Shown: positions 1 through 7,994, counted from the stretch's first letter. The stretch is 64,000 nt of DNA from Gilvimarinus chinensis DSM 19667 (GCF_000377745.1 NZ_KB898707.1:182482-246481), one strand, 5' to 3'. Notes: generated by a model not told the origin, from the sequence alone. Translations and numbers: made by a program.

Positions 1-1
1 C

Positions 2-45
2 AGCTCCAGCTCCAGCTCCAGCTCCAGCTCCAGCTCCAGCTCATC
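2..45 (+). repeat. AGCTCC hexamer array coding a poly-serine linker
   Basis: Seven tandem AGCTCC-type units read in frame as alternating AGC/TCC serine codons directly into the downstream hydrolase. Poly-serine linkers joining a binding module to a catalytic module are common in secreted polysaccharidases of Saccharophagus/Cellvibrio-type bacteria. The array is cut by the window edge, so its full length is unknown. Confidence 0.85.
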
Positions 46-2008
46 AAGTGTTAGCCACACCCAGGTGTTTGTCGACCCCAATAGTCGGCTACATATCGGT
101 GATTCGACCACTTTCGAGCGACCCAAATTTATAACCTTGCACGCTTCTCATGCCGAAAATGACTGGTGGCTTGGGACAAACGATGAGAGCGTGGGCGGTA
201 CAGCCTTAATGGCCGAGTTTGCCGAAACCTACGATGTGTACTTCGGCCGCGATACTGGCGGCATGGCATGGCAACTGTCACAGGCCCCAGAGGACCCGAC
301 TCGCCCCGGATATGCCAGCGAAGTGGCATTGCAAGAAGCCGGCGGTAATGCCACAGGCTGGTATGATGTGAGAACCGATGAGCGCGGCCAACTGCAACGC
401 GAGCAAGAGCATCGCAACCAGCAAATGGTCGTTGCCGCACAACAACACCCCTACTGGCCCGACGGAAAACTCACCGGCCAAGGCTGGGCATTGTCTCAGA
501 CAAATACCGAGCTTGAGCCTTTGGGCACAGCTACCGGGCACTATATGGGGCAATTTCTAAAGCACTTCTTCCGCCAAAGTGCGGGTCAACCTGGCCAACC
601 AAAGCCCAAATATGTAGAGGTAATGAACGAGCCTTTGTACGAGCTCACCACGGTGGCAGATAATCCCATTGAGCCCGAAACAATCTTTGAGTTTCATAAC
701 ACGGTGGCTGATGCAATAAGGGCCGAAAACCCCGATGTGCTACTAGGTGGCTATACGGCAGCATTCCCCGACTTTGAGAAAGACAATTTTCAACGCTGGG
801 AAGAGCGCGACAAGCTGTTTATGGACATTGCAGGGGAGAATATGGATTTTATTTCGCTTCATTTATATGACTTTCCAATTTTTCCTGGCGGAACAGGCGG
901 CAGTTTAATGCAGCGTTACCGTAAAGGGTCTAATTTAGAAGCCACCTTCGACATGCTTAACCAGTACAGCATGATAACCGAAGGCGAAATAAAACCTCTG
1001 ATGATCTCAGAATACAGTGCGCAAACTCACGCGCTGGATAATGGCCCTTGGGTACCTTACCGTGATTGGCTCATCATTAAATCTGCTAATGCAATGATGA
1101 TGCAGTTTATGGCACGGGCCGATCAAATCGAAATGGCTATACCTTTTTATACCGTTAAGGCTGAATGGGGTCGAAAAGCAGCCGACATCCCCTACCCTTC
1201 ACGCTTAATGCGCCAGAAAAAAGAAGCCGAAGGTGACAGCGGTGAAGAGTGGGTCTACTCTGAACTGATCGACTTTTTCGAGTTATGGAAAGACGTGAAA
1301 GGGGAGCGACTCTACACCAGCAGTACCGACCAGGACTTATTAGTGGACGCCTACGCCGAGGGTGATACCCACTATTTGGTGCTGACAAACTTGGATTTTG
1401 TAGAGCAGGCCTTTAGCGTAAGTTTGCCCGACAATCTTCAACCTGGAAGCATTTCAGTCAAACATTTACATCTTGGTGATGATGGTAAAACTGAAAATCA
1501 ACGCGCGCCCGATGTAGAAACTACCAGTGCGACTGACTTTTCCGACACCCTGGTCATTGGTCCTGAAGCCAGCATGGTGATCAGCTTTACCGTTCAAAAC
1601 ATTGTAGATCACTATCAGGTTACTAAACGGTTCGAGTACGCAGACAGCTATAAAAAGGCCATTACAGCCGGTGAGAATATTAATTTCAGCTTTAGTGATA
1701 TTGCGGCGCCAGATCAGGGCAAATTAACTTTGCGCATTAGTGTTGGCAGAGAGCACGGACTATCACTTTCACCCACTGTCAGCTTGAACGGTCAAACGCT
1801 TACAGTGCCAGACGATATCCGCGGTGATGATCAGTTTCTTGGCGGCAAAGGGCGACAGACTTTTTTTGGTACCCTGGAGATTCCAGTACCATTGGAGCTG
1901 CTTGATATAAATAATGAACTTACGCTCAACTTTAGCGATACTGGCGGATTTGTCAGCTCTGCTGTACTTGAAGTGTATGATTCAGAGCAAGCATTAACTA
2001 TATTCTAA
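2..2008 (+). CDS. Secreted GH86 beta-agarase/beta-porphyranase, 5' end outside window
   Basis: Endo-hydrolase of red-algal galactans (agar or porphyran), expected to be secreted. The frame is open from the left edge through the serine linker, so the signal peptide and any N-terminal binding module lie upstream; an internal GTG at 65 is not the real start. Counting from that GTG, the (beta/alpha)8 catalytic domain spans about residues 1-400. YVEVMNEP carries the likely acid/base Glu (about residue 189) and MISEYSA the likely nucleophile Glu (about 316), the arrangement seen in GH86. About 220 further residues form beta-rich C-terminal domains. Agarase versus porphyranase cannot be decided from sequence alone. 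A terminator follows at 2017, and the P450 demethylation operon lies 400 bp downstream, fitting an agar/porphyran role. Confidence 0.82.
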   Translation, partial: SSSSSSSSSSSSSSSSVSHTQVFVDPNSRLHIGDSTTFERPKFITLHASHAENDWWLGTNDESVGGTALMAEFAETYDVYFGRDTGGMAWQLSQAPEDPTRPGYASEVALQEAGGNATGWYDVRTDERGQLQREQEHRNQQMVVAAQQHPYWPDGKLTGQGWALSQTNTELEPLGTATGHYMGQFLKHFFRQSAGQPGQPKPKYVEVMNEPLYELTTVADNPIEPETIFEFHNTVADAIRAENPDVLLGGYTAAFPDFEKDNFQRWEERDKLFMDIAGENMDFISLHLYDFPIFPGGTGGSLMQRYRKGSNLEATFDMLNQYSMITEGEIKPLMISEYSAQTHALDNGPWVPYRDWLIIKSANAMMMQFMARADQIEMAIPFYTVKAEWGRKAADIPYPSRLMRQKKEAEGDSGEEWVYSELIDFFELWKDVKGERLYTSSTDQDLLVDAYAEGDTHYLVLTNLDFVEQAFSVSLPDNLQPGSISVKHLHLGDDGKTENQRAPDVETTSATDFSDTLVIGPEASMVISFTVQNIVDHYQVTKRFEYADSYKKAITAGENINFSFSDIAAPDQGKLTLRISVGREHGLSLSPTVSLNGQTLTVPDDIRGDDQFLGGKGRQTFFGTLEIPVPLELLDINNELTLNFSDTGGFVSSAVLEVYDSEQALTIF

Positions 2009-2016
2009 ACTCAAAA

Positions 2017-2034
2017 GGCAGCCCTAGGGCTGCC
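2017..2034 (+). terminator. Hairpin terminator after the GH86 gene
   Basis: Perfect palindrome with arms GGCAGCCC and GGGCTGCC, starting 8 nt after the GH86 stop codon and followed by a short T-rich tract (GTTTA). The T-run is weak, so termination may be partial. Confidence 0.6.
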
Positions 2035-2066
2035 TGTTTACTACCTAATAATAATAAGGCTACACC

Positions 2067-2303
2067 ATGGAATTCGACCTACTACAAACCGTTGCCGCCA
2101 CCGTCAAATATAGACTCATCGAACAACCCGAAAAAGGAGCGCAAAAACTGGCCCTACAGCTAGGACTCTCATGCGCGGACATCAAACGAATAGCCGAAAA
2201 CGACCCATCGCTCTGCCCGGATATATTTATTCGCGCTGCTCTACATCTGGATATAGCACCGGATTTCATCCGCATATACAACGAGCACCGTCTCCAGGGG
2301 TAA
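2067..2303 (+). CDS. Small helix-turn-helix-like protein of unknown function
   Basis: A 78-residue, mostly helical protein. Its middle (about residues 24-65, including KLALQLGLS and FIRAALHLDIAPDFIRIY) looks like a Cro/sigma-type helix-turn-helix, but I cannot name a family. It starts at an ATG preceded by AATAAGG about 7 nt upstream. It lies between the GH86 terminator and the P450 operon on the same strand, with 122 bp to the P450 start, so it could be a local regulator or an independent small gene. Function is inferred only from helix pattern and position. Confidence 0.5.
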   Translation: MEFDLLQTVAATVKYRLIEQPEKGAQKLALQLGLSCADIKRIAENDPSLCPDIFIRAALHLDIAPDFIRIYNEHRLQG

Positions 2304-2425
2304 AACAGCATATATCTGATATTTTTAGCCGCATGACTCCTATTTAATACGGATATTCTGCCATACGATGTCACCAATATGACATTAAGCCTACTCTAGG
2401 CGAATCAATAAGTGGAGGGCCACCC

Positions 2426-3583
2426 GTGAAGCCATCAGATCATCCAGATCCTTTTCAACAAGCACGTGTAGAGCAAGGGGTAAGCGAAATAGACGACCAG
2501 AACGATCCGGTACAAATGGTTCTGCGACTTAAAGACGTCCGTAAATGTGCCCACAACTGGAAAACATACTCCTCCGAAGCAACACCGGGCCGTATTGTTG
2601 TACCATCTGAGGTCAACATCCGCGACACTCGTCAGATACCTTTTGAGGTAGACCCACCCAAACATGGTGCCTTTCGCGAACTGTTGGACCCTTGGTTTAA
2701 ACGCCCCCTGCAAGACGACTATCGCGACAAACTTCGCGCACAGATTTCATCGTTGATTACTGAGGTAATACAACAAAATAGCATCGAAGCCATTCATGGT
2801 TTTTCCCTCCTGCTACAATCGCGCGCACTGACCATTTTAATGAACACTCCAGAGTCAGAAGCCGATACCTTTATTAGCTGGGGAACCCATGTTTTCCGTA
2901 GCGAAGACGATCCGTTGGATGCCGGTAAAGCTCAACAACTGTATGACTACATCGATCAAAAAATCGATGAAGCCGAAACCAAGCCAAGTGAAGATTTATT
3001 CTCTACTCTATTGGCCGCTGAGGTTGAGGGCCAAAAACTCACCCGCGAACAAATTAAAGGTATTATTATCCTGACCTTTGCCGGTGGCCGCGACACCGTC
3101 ATTAACATGGTTACCAATACCCTCGCTTATCTCGCTGATCACCCAGAGTCACTCAAACGTTTGCGCGACGAACCAGAGATTCGCACCCGCGCCATTGAAG
3201 AATTAATTCGCTACTTCTCACCGCTTACCCATATGGGGCGCGTAGCTACCGAAGACGCCCAGGTGTGCGAACACGCCATTAAGGCCGACAGCCGTATCTC
3301 TCTTTGTTGGGCCTCGGCTAACCGAGATGAGACCGTATTCGAAAAACCAAACGAAATTGTTTTGGATCGTAAAATAAACCCCCACGTCGCCTTCGGTTTT
3401 GCCACCCATAACTGCCTGGGGGCCACCCATGCCCGCACCATAATGCAGGTACTTATTGATGAGCTGTGCGAAAAGGTGGACCACATCGACTTTTTAAACG
3501 CAGAAGAGAATATTGAACAATGGGGCGAATTTGATCGCAAAGTCGGCTACCACAAACTGTACCTGGCTTTTCATTCCGCCTAA
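2426..3583 (+). CDS. Cytochrome P450, candidate 6-O-methyl-galactose demethylase
   Basis: A soluble class I bacterial P450 of 385 residues, the usual length. All core motifs are visible: the oxygen-binding I-helix AGGRDT (about 219-224), the K-helix ExxR (E259-R262), and the haem loop FGFATHNCLG with the proximal cysteine at about residue 330. The GTG start is supported by a strong GGAGGG ribosome site 6 nt upstream. It is followed by its own ferredoxin and reductase genes, making a self-contained three-component monooxygenase. Next to agar/porphyran hydrolases, such trios are known in marine bacteria to oxidise 6-O-methyl-D-galactose to galactose plus formaldehyde. That substrate is inferred from context and family knowledge and is not proven by the sequence. 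Confidence 0.85.
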   Translation: MKPSDHPDPFQQARVEQGVSEIDDQNDPVQMVLRLKDVRKCAHNWKTYSSEATPGRIVVPSEVNIRDTRQIPFEVDPPKHGAFRELLDPWFKRPLQDDYRDKLRAQISSLITEVIQQNSIEAIHGFSLLLQSRALTILMNTPESEADTFISWGTHVFRSEDDPLDAGKAQQLYDYIDQKIDEAETKPSEDLFSTLLAAEVEGQKLTREQIKGIIILTFAGGRDTVINMVTNTLAYLADHPESLKRLRDEPEIRTRAIEELIRYFSPLTHMGRVATEDAQVCEHAIKADSRISLCWASANRDETVFEKPNEIVLDRKINPHVAFGFATHNCLGATHARTIMQVLIDELCEKVDHIDFLNAEENIEQWGEFDRKVGYHKLYLAFHSA

Positions 3584-3625
3584 TTTCTAAAATACAATCA
3601 ACCGTGACATTTGAGGTACACCCTA

Positions 3626-3934
3626 ATGGCTAAAATTACATTTATCACCAAAGACGACGATACCATTGTCTGCGAAGCGGATTCTGGCTCGGTTATGGAG
3701 CTAGCCGTACAAAACGGCGTAAAAGGCATCGACGGCGATTGCGGTGGTGTTTGCTCCTGCGCCACATGCCATGTTCACGTCGCTCCCGAGTCTGTAGCCC
3801 AGGTCGGCGAGGCCGGTGAGATTGAGAAAGACATGCTGGAACTGGATGATGAAGCCAACGAGCGTAGCCGCTTGTGCTGCCAGCTGGAAGTATCCGATGA
3901 TCTGGACGGCATCGTTTTGCACGTAGCCCATTAA
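3626..3934 (+). CDS. [2Fe-2S] ferredoxin (putidaredoxin/adrenodoxin type)
   Basis: A 102-residue electron carrier between the reductase and the P450. The ligand pattern C39-x5-C45-x2-C48 with a later Cys in RLCCQ (C85, equivalent to the last ligand of putidaredoxin) marks the vertebrate/putidaredoxin type used by class I P450s. An in-frame TTG at 3611 exists, but the ATG at 3626 has GAGGT 8 nt upstream and gives the usual N-terminus MAKITF. It lies 42 nt after the P450 gene and 21 nt before the reductase, clearly one operon. Confidence 0.92.
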   Translation: MAKITFITKDDDTIVCEADSGSVMELAVQNGVKGIDGDCGGVCSCATCHVHVAPESVAQVGEAGEIEKDMLELDDEANERSRLCCQLEVSDDLDGIVLHVAH

Positions 3935-3955
3935 TCTAAGAGGTTTAACGCCGTC

Positions 3956-5203
3956 ATGAGCACACCATTAACCGCCAATAAAGTTTGCATTATTATCGGC
4001 GCCAGTCACGGCGGCGTTAACCTGGCCTTTGCCCTGCGCAAAGAGGGCTGGGAGGGCGAAATTCATTTAATTGATAAAGATCCAAACCCGCCCTACCATC
4101 GTCCACCACTTTCCAAAGCGCACTTAACCACCGACGATGGATTGGAGAAAATCCTACTCAAAGCCCCCAAAGCCTACCAGGATAACCACATAGAGCTGCA
4201 CCTGGGGCAAGAGGTTGCCGCCATCGATCACGTGCATCAGCTGGTTAACCTTGCGGACGGCAGCAGCAAACACTACGACAAATTAGTACTGGCCGTGGGC
4301 GCGCGCCCCATTATTCCCCCTATTAAAGGTATCGATGACGTTAAACATCTCTACCCCATGCGTACCGCCGACGACGTAAACAACATTCGCAGCGCTTTTT
4401 CCCAATGTAGCGCAAAGCGCGTGGTCATTATTGGCGGAGGCTATATCGGCCTGGAAACGGCGGCATCGCTTAGAAAACTGGGCGGTGAGGTCACCGTACT
4501 AGAGCGCGAAGAGCGTATTCTTGCACGTGTCACGGCGCCGATTATGTCCGAGTTTTTTCAAAAGCTGCACACTGATCACGGTGTAAACATTCGCACTGGT
4601 AAAAACGTAGTAGAGTTGCGCCAAAACACCAACGGCCAGGAAGTCCTGTGCTCAGATGGAACTGTCTACCCGGCCGATGTGATTGTGATGGGCGTAGGTA
4701 TTCGAGTTAACCAAGAGTTAGCCGAAGAGGCAGGACTAAAAATCGATAACGGCATCAGTGTTAACGAACAGTGTAAAACCAGCCACAGTAATATTTACGC
4801 CATTGGCGATTGCACTTTTCACTACAATAAACACTACGACCGTTGGTTGCGTTTAGAATCGGTACAAAACGCGGTGGACCAAGCGAAAACCACCGCCCAG
4901 GCATTAACCGACAAAAACCCCGAATACGACGCGCTACCATGGTTCTGGTCCGACCAGTATGACGTTAAGCTACAAATGGTTGGGCTATCAGATGGCTACG
5001 ATGAAATCCTAAAACGCGATGAAAGTACAGACGATCAACATAAGTTTTCAACATGGTACTTCAAAGGCGACCAATTATTGGCCGTCGACGCCGTTAATAA
5101 CGCCAAAGCATACGTCGTCGGTACAAAACTGATTGGAGCCAAAACCCAAGTCAGAAAAGACGTGCTTTCCGACCCAGAGCAAGACTTAAAAGCTTTGTTA
5201 TAA
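3956..5203 (+). CDS. FAD-dependent ferredoxin reductase (putidaredoxin reductase type)
   Basis: NAD(P)H-oxidising flavoprotein of 415 residues that would reduce the upstream ferredoxin. An N-terminal FAD Rossmann fold carries the variant glycine motif GASHGG. A central NAD(P) fold has GGGYIGLE ending in an acidic residue (VLER), suggesting NADH preference. IYAIGDCT is the conserved FAD-contacting motif. The last ~90 residues match the Reductase_C-type dimer domain. AAGAGG precedes the ATG by 12 nt. It completes the P450-ferredoxin-reductase operon; the 182 bp downstream to the MarR gene shows no clear terminator. Confidence 0.9.
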   Translation: MSTPLTANKVCIIIGASHGGVNLAFALRKEGWEGEIHLIDKDPNPPYHRPPLSKAHLTTDDGLEKILLKAPKAYQDNHIELHLGQEVAAIDHVHQLVNLADGSSKHYDKLVLAVGARPIIPPIKGIDDVKHLYPMRTADDVNNIRSAFSQCSAKRVVIIGGGYIGLETAASLRKLGGEVTVLEREERILARVTAPIMSEFFQKLHTDHGVNIRTGKNVVELRQNTNGQEVLCSDGTVYPADVIVMGVGIRVNQELAEEAGLKIDNGISVNEQCKTSHSNIYAIGDCTFHYNKHYDRWLRLESVQNAVDQAKTTAQALTDKNPEYDALPWFWSDQYDVKLQMVGLSDGYDEILKRDESTDDQHKFSTWYFKGDQLLAVDAVNNAKAYVVGTKLIGAKTQVRKDVLSDPEQDLKALL

Positions 5204-5385
5204 GCTTTTAGACGTCTCTCGAAGTTGTCTATTACAAAGGTGGCTGCCGTTTACAATCGCCTAAGCCTCCATCATGCTCTTGAGGCTGGGCGCCCTCATA
5301 TTGACCGACTGCATTTGCGGCTGGTTTGAAGCGCTGCGGAAAAGCAGTCCGACAACATGCGCTTTTTATGAGACAAAAAATTATT

Positions 5386-5814
5386 TTACTGACTGGTTAA
5401 GTTCCTTGTTATTTTCTGAGCAACCTTCATAAAAGTATCCAAATCTGCTGCTTCAATACCCTGCGTCATTTGCTCTTCCATATCATTCGAAAGGTCACGC
5501 AATCTTTCTTGTAACGCCCTGCCGGCCGAAGTCAGTGTCAAAAGCTGGCTGCGCTTATCATTAGGGTTAGGCTCCTTTTGAACCAGGTCTAGATCAATCA
5601 ACTGATTAACCAATCGAGTAATCTGCGCCTTGTCACGCTTAAACATGCCGGCAATATCAATGGCAGTACAAGCATTTGACTTTGCAATAACCTTTAAAAC
5701 CCTTACGTGCATAGCTGCAATACCGAACCTTTGATCCTCTAGCTGGTTGCCAAGCTGTTGTTTGATGGCGTGGGTTAAGTGAAAAACCGCTTCGGCCGTA
5801 ACCGCATTAAACAT
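5386..5814 (-). CDS. MarR-family transcriptional repressor
   Basis: A winged-helix dimeric regulator of about 142 residues. The DNA-binding region includes TAIDIAGMFKRDKAQITRLVNQLI and the wing KEPNPNDKRSQLLTLTSAG with the conserved D-K-R of MarR proteins. Earlier starts (TTG 5847, ATG 5832) lack a ribosome site and lie inside the operator. ATG 5814 has TGAGG about 9 nt upstream and starts MFNAV, so I chose it. The gene diverges from a membrane-protein gene across a 100-bp region with overlapping inverted repeats, so autorepression and control of the neighbour are likely. Confidence 0.85.
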   Translation of the reverse strand: MFNAVTAEAVFHLTHAIKQQLGNQLEDQRFGIAAMHVRVLKVIAKSNACTAIDIAGMFKRDKAQITRLVNQLIDLDLVQKEPNPNDKRSQLLTLTSAGRALQERLRDLSNDMEEQMTQGIEAADLDTFMKVAQKITRNLTSQ

Positions 5815-5830
5815 AATCAAAACCTCAGAC

Positions 5831-5880
5831 ATAGTTGTCAATAGCAACCAATTTTTATATAGTTGCTATTGTCAACTATA
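5831..5880. promoter_or_regulatory. Double MarR-type operator in the divergent promoter
   Basis: Right site: TATAGTTG and CAACTATA arms separated by 7 nt (5858-5880). Left site: TTGTCAATAGCAAC (5835-5848), nearly the reverse complement (13 of 14) of GTTGCTATTGTCAA in the right site. The two copies face each other between the divergent starts, which fits binding by the adjacent MarR dimer. That assignment is inference from position and symmetry. Confidence 0.7.
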
Positions 5881-5913
5881 TCTTGAGCAAATTCAACATT
5901 TAGAGGAAAGCAT

Positions 5914-6393
5914 ATGTCAGCCGTTCATGCGGAAATTGCGCCACCTAAGCGCCCTCTGTATCAGAAAATTCTCGTTATAGCCGGCATGACGAGTCTTGTG
6001 GGTGGCACATTAACAGGCATCATGACTTACGTGAATGGTGGGGTTAGGGAAGGTTTTTGGACTGACTGGCTTTCTTCATTTGCTATTGCAGTATTGGTTA
6101 TGGCGCCAGCTGGCTTGCTGTTTATGACACTTATCGAAAAACTTATTCAGCAAATGATGCCTAACGGCCATAAGATTTTCCGTCAAGTCATTACCGGATT
6201 ATTAATGGCACTATTTATGGAGTCTATTCTAGCCGCGAGTACGACGGCAAATTTACTAGGGTTTGCAGACATAACAACCTTTGCAAGTGCATGGATACAC
6301 GCTTTTATTGCAGCGCTGCCTTTTGGGTTATTCATGGCATTACTAACGTCAATCACCCTCAAGCCAAAGCTTGATAGGTTTCTAGCCAACTGA
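5914..6393 (+). CDS. DUF2798-like small integral membrane protein
   Basis: A 159-residue protein with four hydrophobic segments at about residues 19-40, 55-77, 88-110 and 127-148. It has two similar halves, each with a G/A-rich segment preceding a charged turn, resembling DUF2798 duplications. The start has AGAGGAAA 7 nt upstream. It is transcribed away from the MarR gene under the shared operator and followed 27 nt later by the siderophore-interacting protein remnant, suggesting an old marR/membrane/flavoreductase unit. Function is unknown. Confidence 0.65.
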   Translation: MSAVHAEIAPPKRPLYQKILVIAGMTSLVGGTLTGIMTYVNGGVREGFWTDWLSSFAIAVLVMAPAGLLFMTLIEKLIQQMMPNGHKIFRQVITGLLMALFMESILAASTTANLLGFADITTFASAWIHAFIAALPFGLFMALLTSITLKPKLDRFLAN

Positions 6394-6420
6394 AACTGAG
6401 AGGTTATAACTTTGATTACA

Positions 6421-6920
6421 ATGAGAATGACACGAGTTGCCTACGTCGAGGATATGGGGCCACATATGAGGCGCATTGTCTTACACGGCGATGATTTAAA
6501 AGACTTTCCAGCCGACCAAGAAAGTGCACATTTTAAAGCCATATTCCCACAACCAGGGAAAACCAAACCAAAGCTTGGCATTTAATTATGGCAGATGTTA
6601 CAGCCCTGCCAGCAGCCGCTGCCATTCTGGAGAAGCTGCCCAAAACAGCTGTTGATGCCGCATATTTTCAAGTTCCCACAGTAAAAGACAAGTTAACTGT
6701 TGAAGCGCCTCACGGTATAGACGTGCAATGGCTTATCAACGATAACAGGAATAAAAATGTTTTGCTTGAAGGTCTTGAAAACTTGTCGTGGAGAGACGGC
6801 AACCCTGCGATATTTGTGGCTGGGGAAGCGAACCAAACAAAAGCGATAAAAACTCAGATAAAAAGAAAGCCTGGCTACATGAGAAAACAAGCTTATTTTT
6901 CCGGGTATTGGAAGGCTTAA
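6421..6920 (+). pseudogene. Siderophore-interacting protein (flavin ferric reductase), internally deleted
   Basis: Two pieces of one family are visible. Positions 6421-6585 encode 54 residues with the N-terminal signature (RVAYVEDMGPHMRRIVLHGDDL). Positions 6588-6920, in another frame, encode 110 residues of the C-terminal NAD(P)H-side domain (TALPAAAAILEKL, IFVAGEA, AYFSGYWKA). Intact members are about 250-280 residues. Here the middle, including the FAD-binding RxYT region, is absent and the halves are out of frame by a stop plus 2 nt, so the enzyme cannot be functional. It follows the membrane-protein gene in the MarR-controlled unit. Confidence 0.8.
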
Positions 6921-6930
6921 GCGTCGAAAC

Positions 6931-7020
6931 ATATAACGTCTCGCATCAACGGCCAAATGCACGCATTGCGAGAATTTTGTCCGGCTGCATACGCTTGCTA
7001 TGCATTTCGGCCCTCATTTC
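6931..7020 (-). repeat. Degenerate attC-like hairpin after the GFA gene
   Basis: Read on the minus strand, an imperfect hairpin with arms GGCCGAAATGCA and TGCATTTGGCC ends in GTTATAT, close to the integron core consensus GTTRRRY. It overlaps the end of the GFA gene, as attC sites of cassettes often do. The far core is not clear, so this is weaker than the site at 7521-7615. Confidence 0.4.
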
Positions 7021-7495
7021 CTATTCGTAAATGCCATTCGGCAAGAGACTCTTGCGGATACTCTTCGAACAATTTGTCGTTTGGACCGGGATGGATTTCA
7101 ACCCATTTAGCCTTTGATCCTAACATCATATGCGTGCGCTCTGGCGGAAAGGGAAGATCGGTATCAATTGCAGAAGCAAATGGGTGCACAAGTTCTGGCC
7201 ACCTCGGATCCCATTGCCAGAGAGCGCTTCCGCACTTGCTACAAAAATTCCTTTGGCCGGGACTCTCCTGGCTGTCTCCGGTTACGGAGTTTTTGATAAT
7301 CGCTTTGTAAACACTGATGAATTTCTCTCCCTCAACTTTTAGTGAATCAAAGTCTCCACCCAGATTAATAGCATAACCGCCACCGCCTGCAGTTTTTCGG
7401 CAGATCGAACAATAACAATTATTGAATGGATAGGGATGTTTGGACGAAACGCTGAAGTGCACGCTACCACAATGACATGAACCTTCAAGCTTCAT
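6998..7495 (-). CDS. GFA/CENP-V-fold zinc protein (Mss4-like)
   Basis: A 165-residue cytoplasmic protein with zinc-ligand pairs typical of the GFA family: CHCG near residue 7, CYCSIC at about 27-32, and FCSKCGS near residue 90. Some members are called glutathione-dependent formaldehyde-activating enzymes, but most members have unknown substrates. The gene is opposite in strand to its neighbours and flanked by attC-like hairpins on both sides, as in an integron gene cassette. Its closeness to a P450 demethylase that would make formaldehyde is suggestive only. The TAG stop lies inside the downstream hairpin. Confidence 0.85.
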   Translation of the reverse strand: MKLEGSCHCGSVHFSVSSKHPYPFNNCYCSICRKTAGGGGYAINLGGDFDSLKVEGEKFISVYKAIIKNSVTGDSQESPGQRNFCSKCGSALWQWDPRWPELVHPFASAIDTDLPFPPERTHMMLGSKAKWVEIHPGPNDKLFEEYPQESLAEWHLRIGNEGRNA

Positions 7496-7520
7496 TATTT
7501 ATCCTCCGAGTTCTGTAAAT

Positions 7521-7615
7521 GCATAACGCCCTGTCAAGAGGCAAATTATAGTTGGCTATAATTGTGAGCGGAGCGAAACAGCCAACTGTTATTTGTCCCG
7601 CTTGAACAGCTAGGC
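7521..7615 (-). repeat. attC-like integron recombination site
   Basis: Read on the minus strand it starts GCCTAGC (one mismatch to RYYYAAC), continues TGTTCAAGCGGGACAAAT, and ends CTCTTGACAGGGC then GTTATGC (near GTTRRRY). The arms pair as AACAGTTGGCT with AGCCAACTATA, with bulges on one side as in real attC sites. It lies 26 nt upstream of the GFA start codon. The overall form matches attC sites of chromosomal integron cassettes in marine gammaproteobacteria. Confidence 0.6.
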
Positions 7616-7920
7616 TGTCACAGCTGACAACTCACTTCCCGGAGCGTCTAGAAAAACACATTAGCCTATGAGGTTAGTTGGCTGACACAGAGTTTTGAAC
7701 ATCCTCACGGTAAGATATTCATCGGCATATTTCTCCCCTCTGTACGACAACTCCAAGGGCTACCCCATTACTCAAAGCCGAAGAAAAATGCACCAAAATT
7801 GCATTTTTTTCAAACTTATATCGTATTATTCAAACTTATGCGCAGATTTACAGCCCCTCTCCGTTATGATCGAGTAAAAGCTGGTACTCAGCTATAAGAT
7901 CCTTCTATTAACCTGGTGGA

Positions 7921-7949
7921 TAAATAGATCGTCCTGATCTATTTATTTT
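7921..7949. terminator. Perfect 10-bp hairpin with T-rich tail
   Basis: Arms TAAATAGATC and GATCTATTTA with a 5-nt loop (GTCCT), followed by TTTTCC. No recognised gene ends just upstream, so it may belong to a lost gene or a small RNA. Confidence 0.5.
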
Positions 7950-7961
7950 CCGCCCTAAAAC

Positions 7962-7994
7962 TCAGGCGGCTTTGTGCGAAAAGCCTGAATTTTT
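7962..7994 (+). terminator. Second hairpin with T5 tail
   Basis: Arms TCAGGC (7962-7967) and GCCTGA (7983-7988), with an alternative inner pairing GGCTTT/AAAGCC, followed by a run of T at 7990-7994. It lies 17 bp after the previous hairpin. Confidence 0.45.

Noticed and set aside
2..45. Short tandem repeat at the left edge as a CRISPR or microsatellite
   Set aside because: It reads as in-frame serine codons of the GH86 linker; there are no spacers.
129..553. Minus-strand frames of 60-100 codons under the GH86 gene
   Set aside because: Shadows of the GH86 coding frame with no family features.
3611..3625. TTG at 3611 as ferredoxin start
   Set aside because: ATG at 3626 has a better-placed ribosome site and gives the usual N-terminus.
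7695..7877. 60-codon plus-strand frame in the region after the attC-like site
   Set aside because: No ribosome site, no family-like pattern and odd composition.
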